From the NCBI RefSeq assembly GCF_014805525.1, contig NZ_JACFSZ010000011.1, positions 62,001 through 126,000 on the forward strand: 64,000 nt of DNA, in the 5' to 3' direction. Each line of letters opens with the position of its first letter. Within the stretch, counting starts at the first letter, position 1. The translations under genes were made by a program, and so were the position numbers. Below, one piece after another: positions 17,044 to 25,675 of this stretch. The notes beneath the pieces are model-generated. The model saw only the letters and a list, made by a program, of their open reading frames with translations. It made no database searches and was not told where the DNA came from. This DNA comes from Rhabdothermincola sediminis (GTDB lineage: Bacteria > Actinomycetota > Acidimicrobiia > Acidimicrobiales > Acidimicrobilacustridaceae).

Positions 17044-18153
17044 TCAGATGACGGCGAGGCGGTACCCACGTCGCATCACCGTCTCGACCCCGATACCAGC
17101 CTCACCGAGCCGGCGTCGCAGTCGACCGACGGTCACTTCCACCACGTGGGGATCGGTGTCGTGGCTCCAGACCTGCCCGAGGAGTTCCCGCTTGGACACC
17201 ACGGCCCCGGGCCGCCGAACGAGCACCGCGAACACCTTCCGCTCCCGATCGGTCAGCAAGACGGACCGAGTCGGACTCACGTAGACCAGGCGTCCCTGGA
17301 TCATCACCTCGTGGTTCCCGACTCGTAGCAAGGTTCGGCGAGTGGAGAGCGCACGGGTCAATGCCTGCACCATCGAGCCGAGACGAGGTCGCACCGGCTC
17401 GATCGGCTCGGTCGCGACCGCGCTGGCACGCAACCGGGCTGCGGTGACCGGCCCGACCGCGCAGGCCAGCACACCTCGGGAGAAACCGGTCCGCACCTGG
17501 TCGAGCAACCCGGCCCTGGTGGCCAGCTCGACGAAGTTCGTCACGGCATGAGCACAGGTGAAGGTGACGGCGTCCACGGCGTGCTCAGCCACGGCCGTGA
17601 TCACGCGCTCGGCTGGTGTGAGGTCGTCAGGCAGCACCCAGCGGTACACGGGAAGGGCCACCACGTCTACACCGAGGGCTCGGAGCTGCTCAGTGGCGGG
17701 TTGACCAGCCCCATCCAGCTGCACGGCGACCCTCAGACGGCGGTCACTGGGGTGGCTCGCGATGAGCTTCGCGACCCGGTCCAGGAGCTCCTCGTGAGTG
17801 GCCTGGGTGGTGACCTCGTGCACCTCCACGCCCAGACCTGCTGCTGCGCCAGCGGTTTTCGGCCCGCGGGCGAGTACGAGGGCTTGGTCGAGCGCCTGAT
17901 AGAGGGCGTCTCCGAGCCCCAGGCTCTCTGCCGCGCCGAGCCAGCTACGCACACCGATCGCGGTGGTGAGTGCCACGACATCGGGAGGATGAGCGATGAC
18001 CTGAGTGGTGGCATGGCGCATCCTGGATGTCTCATCGAGAGGCAAGGTCTTGATGGTGGGACCGTGCAGAACAGCGGCACCTCGCCGCCTCAGGAGCTCT
18101 GCCTGCTCATCGGAGCGGCGATCAGCCGTGATGGCGACGGTGTAGCCAGCCAT
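17044..18153 (-). CDS. Uroporphyrinogen-III synthase-like domain fused to OmpR-type winged helix
   Basis: Two domains. Residues about 1-260 are HemD-like (MAGYTVAITADRRSDEQAEL, VVALTTAIGVRSW, VTFTCAHAVTNFVELA, ACAVGPVTAARLR). Residues about 275-369 are a response-regulator-type winged helix (LLTDRERKVFAVLVRRPG, LLGQVWSHDTDPHVVEVTVG, RLRRRLGEAGIGVETVMRRG) with no receiver domain. The same fusion is known from Mycobacterium (Rv0260c) and other actinobacteria near nitrate genes. It may make siroheme precursor for NirB, or be a transcription regulator of the nitrate genes, or both; sequence does not decide. ATG 18153 fits the conserved start; ATGs at 18225 and 18252 are in frame upstream and none has a strong ribosome site. 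Confidence 0.85.
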   Translation of the reverse strand: MAGYTVAITADRRSDEQAELLRRRGAAVLHGPTIKTLPLDETSRMRHATTQVIAHPPDVVALTTAIGVRSWLGAAESLGLGDALYQALDQALVLARGPKTAGAAAGLGVEVHEVTTQATHEELLDRVAKLIASHPSDRRLRVAVQLDGAGQPATEQLRALGVDVVALPVYRWVLPDDLTPAERVITAVAEHAVDAVTFTCAHAVTNFVELATRAGLLDQVRTGFSRGVLACAVGPVTAARLRASAVATEPIEPVRPRLGSMVQALTRALSTRRTLLRVGNHEVMIQGRLVYVSPTRSVLLTDRERKVFAVLVRRPGAVVSKRELLGQVWSHDTDPHVVEVTVGRLRRRLGEAGIGVETVMRRGYRLAVI

Positions 18154-18300
18154 CGGCTGATCCGGTCCGAGGATCTGGTCGTGGCGTTCGGAGCTCTGAT
18201 GCGGCTCGTGACCCAGGGGTTTCATCTTGACTGCTGGAGCCACTGCGGCCATGGCGAGCGATGGTGCCCTGGCGGTGTTTCCTGGCGGTTTCGCAGGTGT

Positions 18301-18316
18301 TGCTCATTCATGAGCA
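18301..18316 (-). terminator. Short hairpin after nirD
   Basis: TGCTCA and TGAGCA form a perfect 6-bp stem with a TTCA loop between the nirD stop (18334) and the HemD-fusion gene. There is no T-run on the minus strand, so at best it is a partial terminator or a processing site separating nirBD from the downstream genes. Confidence 0.3.
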
Positions 18317-18333
18317 GCGACCTGCTCGGAGGT

Positions 18334-18807
18334 TCAGCCGTGACGAGTGTGCGAGCGGGCCCACCAACTCGGTACGACCACTGGCTCGGTGCGTACCCAG
18401 ATGCGTCCGTTCTTCACCCGCACCGCCCAAGCACCGGCTCCCGAGGACGGGTCGTCGAGACACACACCGTCTGCCAGTGCGAAGCGATGTTTGCGTAGTG
18501 GTGACGCGACATAGAGCTGGCTCTCCCCGTTCGACGAGCGCGATCCGATCAAGCCTCGGGAGAGCACGCTCGCGCCTGTGCAAGGGTCGAAATCGCCGAT
18601 CGCCCACACCTTCTCTGCGGTCGCCTCTGGAGCGCCACCCACCCGGAACAGCGCTACGGCATGACCGGCCACGAGGGCGCGCACGCCGCGGCCGATTTCC
18701 ACCGTATCGATGTCACACACGTCGACCCAACGATGGGCGACGTGCTGTTTGGGAGCATCCGAGAGGCCGCGATCCTCTGGGTCGACCGGCGGGGCCGACA
18801 GGCTCAT
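18334..18807 (-). CDS. nirD: Nitrite reductase [NAD(P)H] small subunit
   Basis: A 157-residue NirD. It has a Rieske-like fold without the cluster ligands (RWVDVCDIDTVEIGRGV, VAGHAVALFRV, VWAIGDFDPCTGASVLSRG, VASPLRKHRFAL, WAVRVKNGRIWVR). It is the partner of NirB in the siroheme enzyme reducing nitrite to ammonium. ATG 18807 overlaps the nirB stop (ATGA, 18804-18807), so the subunits are made by coupled translation. About 30 residues longer than typical NirD at the C-terminus (WWARSHTRHG end). Confidence 0.92.
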   Translation of the reverse strand: MSLSAPPVDPEDRGLSDAPKQHVAHRWVDVCDIDTVEIGRGVRALVAGHAVALFRVGGAPEATAEKVWAIGDFDPCTGASVLSRGLIGSRSSNGESQLYVASPLRKHRFALADGVCLDDPSSGAGAWAVRVKNGRIWVRTEPVVVPSWWARSHTRHG

Positions 18808-21410
18808 CGCAGCACCACCGGTGACTCGTGGCCGGACTGGGCGGAGTTCGGATGGCGTTCACCGGGCAAGAGCGGCCGAGGCTGGCCTCGCTCGAGGACG
18901 TGCGTGATGGTGGGGTCGGGCGTGTTTGGCGCGTTGACGTAGGAGATGAACCGTGCCCGGCGCTCCGGGTCGGCGAGTGTGGCGGCCCATTCGTCTTCAT
19001 AGTTGGCGATGTGGGCTGCCATCGCCGCTTCGAGCTCTGCCGCCAGCCCGAGTGAGTCAGCGAGCACCACGTCGCGGACGTGGTCGACACCACCATCCAG
19101 GCGTTCGATCCAGGTCGCGGTGCGCTCCAGCCGATCCCCGGTGCGTACGTAGTACATGAGGAACCGGTCGATGGTTCGCACCAGCTCGGCGTCGGAGAGT
19201 CCCTCTGCGAGAAGATCCGCGTGACGGGGCCGCATCCCACCGTTCCCACCCACGTAGAGGTTCCATCCCGCGTCCGTGGCGATCACCCCGACGTCTTTGG
19301 ATTGTGCCTCCGCGCACTCACGGGCGCAGCCCGAGACCGCCATCTTGATCTTGTGGGGCGCACGGAGGCCCCGGTAGCGCAGCTCGAGTGCGATCGCCAT
19401 GGCGGTCGAGTCCTGTACTCCGTAGCGACACCAGGTGCGCCCCACGCAGGACTTCACGGTCCGGACCGCCTTGCCGTAGGCGTGGCCGGACTCGAACCCT
19501 GCAGCGACGAGGCGCTCCCAGATGGGTGGGAGCTGCTCGAGTCGCGCCCCGAAGAGATCGATGCGCTGGCCTCCGGTGATCTTCGTGTAAAGGCCGAAGT
19601 CCCGTGCCACCTCGCCGATCGCGATGAGACCCGCCGGGGTGATCTCCCCTCCGGGGATGCGTGGAACGACCGAATAGGTACCGTCGCGCTGCAGGTTGGC
19701 AAGGGCGTGGTCGTTGGTGTCTTGGAGCGCGGCTTGTTCGCCGTCGAGGATGTAGCCGTTGCTGAGCGAGGCGAGCACCGAGGCGAGGGCAGGTCGGCAG
19801 ACCTCGCAGCCGATGACGCTCGTGCCGCCGGTCGCGCGGACCACGTCTGCCAGGGATGTCAATCCTCGGATGCGCACCAGGTCGAAGAGCTCTTGGCGGG
19901 TGACGGGAAGGTGCTCGCACATGCCCTGGCGGCTCTCGATCCCCTCCCGGGTGAGTTCCTCTGCCAGGACCTCTTCGACGACGGGTAGGCAGCCACCACA
20001 TCCGGTGCCGGCTCGGGCGTGACGTTTGAGGTCGCTGACGGTGTGACAGCCGCCGGAGATCGCCCGGATCAGTTCGGGCCGGGTGACACGATTGCAGGAG
20101 CACACCAGGTCGCTCGCCGGTGCGCCGTTCGAGGAGACGGGCACCGCCGCTACTCTGCCGGGGAGCACCAGGACGCCAGGGTCGACGAGACCCGTCGGGG
20201 CGTGAAGCTCGCCCTGGACCGTACCCCACCCACTGATGTCGCCGACGAGGATCGCACCGATGATCCGGCGGTCACCGTCGAGCACGATCTTGCGGTAGAT
20301 GTCGGAGCTCTGGTCATCCCACACGACCGACCGGCAGCCGGGGGTCGACCCGTGCGCATCGCCGCCACTGGCGACGTCGACCCCTACCAGCTTCAGCTTG
20401 GTGGTGGGTTCGGGAGCCGAGAACGTCAGGCTCGTGTCGGGCTGCTCAGCGGTGACGAGTGCGGCAAGCCGGCCGGCGGCGATGCGGGCCATGGTGTAGC
20501 CGGGAGCGACGAGCCCATAGGTGCGGCCTTCAACCGCCGCACACTCCCCGATTGCCCACACTCGGGGATCGGGGGTGCGCAACTCGGCATCGACGAGCAC
20601 CCCGCCTCGCTCGCCGAGTGGGAGGCCGGCTTCCTCGGCAATCCCGTCCTCGGGTCGGATACCGGCGGCGACCACGACGAGATCGACAGCCAGATCGACC
20701 GGGTCTCCGTCCGCCGCCATCAGCTCGATGGCCGCCAGGTGCCCGGTGCTGGCGTCGCCGTGGATGACGGTACAAGCGGCGCCCGTGTACACCACGAGAC
20801 CGAGGGCTTCGATGCGGCGTCGCAGCGCCGCCGCTGCAAGGGAGTCGAGCTGCATCGGCATCAGGCGGTCGGCCAGCTCGATCACGTGGGTTTCCAGGCC
20901 GAGGCTCCGGAGTGCGTTGGCGGCTTCGAGCCCGAGGAGCCCGCCGCCGAGCACTGCCCCGCGCCGCACTCCGGGCTCTGCCGCCAGGCGGGCGATCGCT
21001 TTCAGGTCGTCGATGGTGCGGTACACGTGCACGCCCGGTGAGTCGATGCCCGGGATCGGTGGCACGAACGGTCTAGACCCCGTCGCGAGGACGAGGGTGT
21101 CGTAGCCGAAGGCACATCCGCCAGCGGTCAGGACGGTCCGGGCCCGGCGGTCGATCCGCACGGCGGGGTCGCCGAGGTGCTCGGTGATGCCGTGCATGTC
21201 GGCGAAGCCGTCCTCGACGAGGCACAGCGCATCGGCTGAACGGTGATCCACCCACGACGAAAGCTGCACCCGGTCGTAGGCGCGGTGGCGTTCGGCGCCC
21301 ACGACCGTCACGTCGAGCAGGGGCATCGCGCCGGACCACACCAGTTCCTCCAGGAAGCGGTGTCCGACCATGCCGTTGCCCACGACGACCACGCGGTGCG
21401 GTTGCTGCAT
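18804..21410 (-). CDS. nirB: Nitrite reductase [NAD(P)H] large subunit
   Basis: An 868-residue cytoplasmic NirB that uses NAD(P)H to reduce nitrite to ammonium. Domains in order: FAD/NAD(P)H oxidoreductase (VVVVGNGMVGHRFLEEL; second Rossmann motif GAVLGGGLLGLEAA), a BFD-type [2Fe-2S] (LVCSCNRVTRPELI then GTGCGGCLP), a second BFD-like segment (CEHLPVT, VIGCEVCRPAL), a ferredoxin-reductase-like repeat, and the siroheme/[4Fe-4S] site CVGRTWCRYGVQDS with SGCARECAEAQ. ATG 21410 (MQQPHR) is chosen over the in-frame upstream start at 21449 because GGAAGGA lies about 8 bases before it; 21449 would place the leader hairpin inside the coding region. First gene of the nitrate cluster. Confidence 0.93.
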   Translation of the reverse strand: MQQPHRVVVVGNGMVGHRFLEELVWSGAMPLLDVTVVGAERHRAYDRVQLSSWVDHRSADALCLVEDGFADMHGITEHLGDPAVRIDRRARTVLTAGGCAFGYDTLVLATGSRPFVPPIPGIDSPGVHVYRTIDDLKAIARLAAEPGVRRGAVLGGGLLGLEAANALRSLGLETHVIELADRLMPMQLDSLAAAALRRRIEALGLVVYTGAACTVIHGDASTGHLAAIELMAADGDPVDLAVDLVVVAAGIRPEDGIAEEAGLPLGERGGVLVDAELRTPDPRVWAIGECAAVEGRTYGLVAPGYTMARIAAGRLAALVTAEQPDTSLTFSAPEPTTKLKLVGVDVASGGDAHGSTPGCRSVVWDDQSSDIYRKIVLDGDRRIIGAILVGDISGWGTVQGELHAPTGLVDPGVLVLPGRVAAVPVSSNGAPASDLVCSCNRVTRPELIRAISGGCHTVSDLKRHARAGTGCGGCLPVVEEVLAEELTREGIESRQGMCEHLPVTRQELFDLVRIRGLTSLADVVRATGGTSVIGCEVCRPALASVLASLSNGYILDGEQAALQDTNDHALANLQRDGTYSVVPRIPGGEITPAGLIAIGEVARDFGLYTKITGGQRIDLFGARLEQLPPIWERLVAAGFESGHAYGKAVRTVKSCVGRTWCRYGVQDSTAMAIALELRYRGLRAPHKIKMAVSGCARECAEAQSKDVGVIATDAGWNLYVGGNGGMRPRHADLLAEGLSDAELVRTIDRFLMYYVRTGDRLERTATWIERLDGGVDHVRDVVLADSLGLAAELEAAMAAHIANYEDEWAATLADPERRARFISYVNAPNTPDPTITHVLERGQPRPLLPGERHPNSAQSGHESPVVLR

Positions 21411-21446
21411 GCGACGAGTCCTTCCGATCAGAGGGTGACTCGTCGC
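21411..21446 (-). promoter_or_regulatory. Leader hairpin directly before nirB, holding the ribosome site
   Basis: A perfect 10-bp inverted repeat: plus-strand arms GCGACGAGTC (21411-21420) and GACTCGTCGC (21437-21446), with a 16-base loop. Read on the minus strand, the 3' arm ends on the base before the nirB ATG, and GGAAG at the loop end continues into the stem as GGAAGGACT, so the Shine-Dalgarno sequence is partly sequestered. It could be an RNA switch on translation or a DNA operator. A second dyad (ACGATC, ACGCG, GATCGT) lies at 21506-21522 in the same 226-base gap and may be the transcription-factor site. Confidence 0.62.
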
Positions 21447-21636
21447 CACTCAACTCGAACTCCGTTGCACGCCCGTATCCCGACCGTGAACGCTCGCCGA
21501 CACGGGACGATCACGCGGATCGTGGGTCGTGCGGGACCGCACACGGGCGCTCGCCGGCTGTGAACCTGGCTCGGGCGCCCACTTGGTCGGGGGGTCTTGG
21601 TCCTCCGCTCACGATGCGGGGTCGCCATCGTCGTCG

Positions 21637-21721
21637 TGCGCGAGGGGGGACTTGAACCCCCACGTCCTTGCGGACACAGGAACCTGAATCCTGCGCGTCT
21701 ACCAAATTCCGCCACTCGCGC
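21637..21721 (-). tRNA. tRNA-Leu (anticodon CAG)
   Basis: An 85-base tRNA on the minus strand. The acceptor stem GCGCGAG pairs with CTCGCGC plus discriminator A. The D region is TGGCGGAATTTGGTAGACGC. The anticodon arm CAGGA, loop TTCAGGT, TCCTG gives anticodon CAG. A long variable arm (TGTCCGCAAGGACGT), as in leucine tRNAs, and the T arm GGGGGTTCAAGTCCCCC follow. CCA is not encoded. A leucine tRNA beside fhaA is also found in Mycobacterium. Confidence 0.95.
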
Positions 21722-21810
21722 GAGTGAACGGTCTGTGAGGGTAGCCGACCCACCGGCGGCTCACGAACGCTGGACCCGTCATCGCCCGGGTCCCCGGGTA
21801 TCGTTCCGGC

Positions 21811-22470
21811 GTGGGTCTGAAGGGGTTCGAGCGCAAGCTGGAGAACCTGGTGGAGGGGGCCTTCGCCCGCATGTTCCGCAGCGGCCTGCGGCCCATCGAG
21901 CTGGGTCGCCGGCTCGCCCGCGAGCTGGATGACAACCGCTCGGTCGACGTCCGGGGGCGCACCGTCGTGCCCAACGACTTCACGATCGCCCTGAGCCCCG
22001 AGGACCACGAGCGCTTCGCTGACATCGAGGACACGCTCTGCCGGGAGCTGTGCGACGCGGCGCGCGAGCACGCTCGCGACGAGTCCTACTCGTTCCTCGG
22101 TCCGGTGGCGGTGGAACTGACGGTCGATCCGGCGTTGCGCACCGGCACCTTCACGATCGTCTCTCGGATGAAGGAAGGCCCGAGCGGTGTCGGCGCCGGC
22201 TCGTTGCTGCTCCCGAACGGGGAGCGCTTCGTGCTCGACGAGCACCCCGTGCTCATCGGCCGGCTCGACGAGTGCGACATCACCATCCTCGACGCCAACG
22301 TGAGCCGGCGCCACGCGGAGATCCGCCCCCGCGGCGACGGCTTCGTGGTCGTCGACCTCGGCTCCACGAACGGAACCCGGGTCAACGGAGTCCCGGTGAG
22401 CGAACGGGAGCTGCGTGACGGCGACGAGCTGACGATCGGCAACACCCGCATCGGTTTCCAGGCCTCCTGA
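21811..22470 (+). CDS. fhaA: FHA-domain protein with DUF3662 (FhaA)
   Basis: A 219-residue protein. Residues 1-115 are the DUF3662 domain (FERKLENLVEGAFARMFRSG, RTVVPNDFTIALSPED) and residues 130-219 an FHA phosphothreonine-binding domain (LIGRLDECDIT, SRRHAEI, LGSTNGTRVNG). FhaA binds phosphorylated partners of the PknB pathway that controls peptidoglycan synthesis. Much shorter than the mycobacterial protein, lacking its long linker. The GTG start follows the tRNA by 90 bases; first gene of the fhaA-fhaB-pstP-ftsW/rodA-pbpA-pknB series. Confidence 0.93.
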   Translation: MGLKGFERKLENLVEGAFARMFRSGLRPIELGRRLARELDDNRSVDVRGRTVVPNDFTIALSPEDHERFADIEDTLCRELCDAAREHARDESYSFLGPVAVELTVDPALRTGTFTIVSRMKEGPSGVGAGSLLLPNGERFVLDEHPVLIGRLDECDITILDANVSRRHAEIRPRGDGFVVVDLGSTNGTRVNGVPVSERELRDGDELTIGNTRIGFQAS

Positions 22471-22524
22471 CCGGAACCACCCTGTCATGAGGTCGGAGGG
22501 AGTCGCCGGTAATCTCGTGCTCCA

Positions 22525-23010
22525 GTGTCCGAGCAGCTGCTCTTCATCCTGAAGCTCTGCCTCCTCGCCCTGCTGTATCTCTTCTTCTTCCGGGTGCTGC
22601 GGGCGGTCTGGGCGGAAGTCCGGGCCCCGTCACCGGCGGGTGCACCCGCTCGCGCCGTCGCTGCGGTCCCAGGTCCGGTCGCGCCAGCCTCCGGGCAGGA
22701 GGTCAGGCGTGGTCGCAGGTACCGCCCACCGGAGCTCACGGTGCTCGAGCCCGAAGCCCAAAGAGGGGCGACCTTCCCGTTGGGCGACGAGGCGACCATC
22801 GGGCGGGCCGCAGGCTGCCAGGTCACGCTCGACGACACCTACGTGTCCCAGCTCCACGCCCGGGTGTTCACGAGGGATGGCAGCTACCTGATCGAGGACC
22901 TCGGCTCGACCAACGGTACCTATCTCAACCGTCAGAAGGTCTCCGGACCGATGGTGGTGCAGAAGGGCGACCGGATCCAGGTCGGCAACACCGTGCTGGA
23001 GCTCCGGTGA
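22525..23010 (+). CDS. fhaB: Membrane-anchored FHA-domain protein (FhaB/FipA)
   Basis: A 161-residue protein with one N-terminal transmembrane helix (residues about 5-22, LLFILKLCLLALLYLFFFRV), a Pro/Ala linker, and a C-terminal FHA domain at about 70-160 (TIGRAAGCQVTLDDTYVSQL, LGSTNGTYLN). It recruits phosphothreonine-bearing partners at the division site in the PknB pathway. GTG 22525. Its stop overlaps the next start (GTGA, 23007-23010). Confidence 0.93.
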   Translation: MSEQLLFILKLCLLALLYLFFFRVLRAVWAEVRAPSPAGAPARAVAAVPGPVAPASGQEVRRGRRYRPPELTVLEPEAQRGATFPLGDEATIGRAAGCQVTLDDTYVSQLHARVFTRDGSYLIEDLGSTNGTYLNRQKVSGPMVVQKGDRIQVGNTVLELR

Positions 23011-24338
23011 CCGCCTTCGCCTGGGGTGCGGCCACCGACACCGGGCGGGTCCGGCCGGCGAACGAGGACTTCCTGCTCGCCGCGGACGGGCTGTTCGTCG
23101 TCGCCGACGGGATGGGTGGTCACAAGGCCGGCGAGGTCGCCGCTCACCTGGCGGTCGAGGAGCTCCGGGCACGGATCTTGGATCGCGGTGGTCCGCACAC
23201 CACCGATGATCTCGTCGAGGCGGTCCAGGAGGCGAACGCCATGCTCGTGTCGAAGGCCGGTGAAGACCCGGACCTGCGCGGCATGGGTACCACGTTGTGC
23301 GCCATGGCCCTGGTTCGCGACGGAGACCGGGACCTGCTCGGGGTGGTCAACGTCGGCGACTCGCGCCTGTACCTGCTCACCAGCGGCGAGCTCGAGCAGA
23401 TCACCGACGACCACAGCTTGGTCGCGACCCTCGAGCGGCAGGGACGCCTGACCCAGGCCGAGGCTGCCGTCCACCCCCAGCGCAACATCCTCACCCGGGC
23501 GCTCGGGATCGACGAGCGGGTCATGGTGGACTCGTGGGAGATCGTGCCGTTCGTCGGTGATCGGTACCTGCTCTGCAGCGACGGCCTGTTCAACGAGGTC
23601 GACGACAACCGCATCGCGTCGACGTTGCGCCGGCTCGCGGATCCCACCGACGCGGCTCATGAGCTGGTGCGCCTGGCGAACGAGGGTGGTGGGCGGGACA
23701 ACATCACCTGCATCGTCGTGGACGTGATCGATGACCAGGGCCGTGATCCCGCCGCGTCCCCCACGGACGGGCGTGTGGCCGCTCGGGTCGACGGGCGTGG
23801 CCGGGTGCTCGCGGCGGCGGTCGGCGAACCGGCGACGGCCAGCTCCGATCCCGGCGGCACAGATGTGGGCGGGCCGGCTGAGGAGCCCGGTGCGGGAGGC
23901 GCAGCCCCCTCGCCCCGAGCACGGTGGGTCACCTGGCGGGTGGCGGTGTTCCTGGTCGTGCTCCTGGCGATCATCGGCGCAGCGGTGGGGAGCATCATCT
24001 ATGCGGGCACCAGCACGTACTACGTCGGGTTCCAGGGAGACCAGGTCGCGATCTTCCGGGGCAAGCCCGGTGGTGTGCTCTGGTTGCAGCCCGAGCTCCA
24101 GGGAGAACCGACCGACCTGACCCGGGAACAGCTCGACGTGGCGCTGCAGGCGGAGCTCGATAAGGGCAAGGAGCAGGGCTCGCTGCTCGAAGCCGAGCAG
24201 TACGTCGAGCGCATCCGCGCCCAGGCCCGGCCCGCAGCATCGGGTGGCCCGCCCGCCTCGGGCACGTCGGGCACTGCCACGACCGGGACCACCACCGGGC
24301 TCGCACCGACATCCACGGTCGAGCCGCCGCCGCAGTGA
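23007..24338 (+). CDS. pstP: PP2C-family Ser/Thr protein phosphatase
   Basis: A 443-residue membrane phosphatase reversing PknB phosphorylation. Residues 1-235 are the PP2C catalytic domain with its metal-binding aspartates (RPANEDFLL, VVADGMGGHKAGEVAA, NVGDSRLYLL, LLCSDGLFNEV, GGRDNITCIVVDV). After a Pro/Gly-rich linker there is one transmembrane helix (about 312-334, VAVFLVVLLAIIGAAVGSII) and a small extracytoplasmic domain ending in a Thr/Gly-rich tail. Coupled at both ends by GTGA overlaps to fhaB and the ftsW/rodA gene. Confidence 0.95.
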   Translation: MTAFAWGAATDTGRVRPANEDFLLAADGLFVVADGMGGHKAGEVAAHLAVEELRARILDRGGPHTTDDLVEAVQEANAMLVSKAGEDPDLRGMGTTLCAMALVRDGDRDLLGVVNVGDSRLYLLTSGELEQITDDHSLVATLERQGRLTQAEAAVHPQRNILTRALGIDERVMVDSWEIVPFVGDRYLLCSDGLFNEVDDNRIASTLRRLADPTDAAHELVRLANEGGGRDNITCIVVDVIDDQGRDPAASPTDGRVAARVDGRGRVLAAAVGEPATASSDPGGTDVGGPAEEPGAGGAAPSPRARWVTWRVAVFLVVLLAIIGAAVGSIIYAGTSTYYVGFQGDQVAIFRGKPGGVLWLQPELQGEPTDLTREQLDVALQAELDKGKEQGSLLEAEQYVERIRAQARPAASGGPPASGTSGTATTGTTTGLAPTSTVEPPPQ

Positions 24339-25675
24339 GCGTGCCAGCCGGGGCCGTCCCCCGTCGGCGGAGTACGGAGCTCGGTCTCGTGCTGCTGGCT
24401 GTCGTGGCCACCGCGGGCGCCTACGTGCTGGCCAGCCTCGGCACCACCGCGGAGATCCCGGTGAACCTGGGCCCGTTCCTCGTGTTCGTGCTGGGACTGT
24501 TCCTCGTGGCTCACATCGCCGTACGGCGTTACGCCCCCGAAGCCGACCCCGTCCTGCTGCCGATCGCGGCCCTGCTCAACGGCATCGGCTATGTGGTGAT
24601 CGCCGGGCTCGATGCCGGGGGGAAGGAGAGCTTCGCCGCCGCGCAGGCGACGTGGACCGCGATCGGCGTGGTCGCGTTCTGCACCGCCCTGCTGGTCGTC
24701 CCCCGGATACGTGACCTCCAGCGCTACCGTTACACCTTCTTGCTCACCGGTCTGGTGTTGCTGATCCTGCCCTTCGTGCCCGGTCTCGGCAGCGAGCGCT
24801 TCGGGGCCCGAATCTGGGTGAGTCTGGGGCCGATCAACTTCCAGCCGGGTGAGGTGACCAAGTTGGTCCTCGCACTGTTCTTCGCCGGCTACCTGGTCGA
24901 CAAGCGGGAGCTGCTCCGCTCGAGCCCCCGGCGGCTGGGTCCCGTGCGGGTCCCCGAGCCGAAGTACCTGGGCCCGGTGCTGCTCGCCTGGGGCGTGTCG
25001 CTCATGGTGATGATCAGCCAGAAGGACCTCGGCACCTCGCTGCTGTTCTTCGCCCTCTTCATCGTGATGCTGTGGGTCGCCACCGAACGTCCGTCGTGGC
25101 TGATCATCGGGGCGCTGCTGTTCCTCGCGGGAGCGTGGTTCTCCTTCACCCGCTTCGGGCACGTCCAGGATCGGATCGACATCTGGCTCGATCCCTGGCA
25201 GGACCCGGACGGCACCGGTTACCAGATCATCCAGGCCGCCTTCGCCATGGCCGCCGGCGGGCTGGCAGGCACCGGGCTAGGTCTGGGCGGCGCGGTGCGC
25301 ATCCCGTTGGCCGAGAGCGACTTCATCTTCGCCTCCATCGGTGAGCAGCTCGGCCTCTTCGGGGGGACGCTGGTGCTGGTCGCGTTCCTGATGGTCATCG
25401 GCTCGGGCCTGCGCATCGCGGTTCGCACGGACCAGCCGTTCGAGAAGCTGCTGGCCGTCGGCCTGACCACGCTCATCGGGGTGCAGGCGTTCATCATCAT
25501 CGGCGGGGTCACCCGCCTCCTGCCGTTGACCGGTATCACCCTGCCCTTCGTGTCCTACGGCGGATCGTCGCTGGTGGCGAACTACATGCTGATCGCGCTG
25601 CTGCTGCGCATCTCCGACGAGAGCAACCGCCGGCCCCGCAAGCCCGAGGTCGTGGCGTCGGCAGGTGCGCTGTGA
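24335..25675 (+). CDS. rodA: FtsW/RodA/SpoVE-family peptidoglycan polymerase
   Basis: A 446-residue polytopic SEDS glycosyltransferase that polymerises lipid II. About 12 membrane helices; SEDS signatures are ISLGPINFQPGEVTKL-like (VSLGPINFQPGEV), QKDLGTSLLFFALF, the long-loop segment GLGLGGAVRIPLAESDFIFA, SIGEQLGLFGG and VSYGGSSLVANY near the C-terminus. Paired with the class B PBP downstream (GTGA overlap at 25672-25675) as RodA-PbpA in the actinobacterial cluster. FtsW versus RodA is assigned from neighbourhood only. Confidence 0.94.
   Translation: MSVPAGAVPRRRSTELGLVLLAVVATAGAYVLASLGTTAEIPVNLGPFLVFVLGLFLVAHIAVRRYAPEADPVLLPIAALLNGIGYVVIAGLDAGGKESFAAAQATWTAIGVVAFCTALLVVPRIRDLQRYRYTFLLTGLVLLILPFVPGLGSERFGARIWVSLGPINFQPGEVTKLVLALFFAGYLVDKRELLRSSPRRLGPVRVPEPKYLGPVLLAWGVSLMVMISQKDLGTSLLFFALFIVMLWVATERPSWLIIGALLFLAGAWFSFTRFGHVQDRIDIWLDPWQDPDGTGYQIIQAAFAMAAGGLAGTGLGLGGAVRIPLAESDFIFASIGEQLGLFGGTLVLVAFLMVIGSGLRIAVRTDQPFEKLLAVGLTTLIGVQAFIIIGGVTRLLPLTGITLPFVSYGGSSLVANYMLIALLLRISDESNRRPRKPEVVASAGAL

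Noticed and set aside
16694-17284. Plus-strand frame of 196 residues over the narK/HemD gap
   Set aside because: Antisense to two genes, Arg-rich, no motif.
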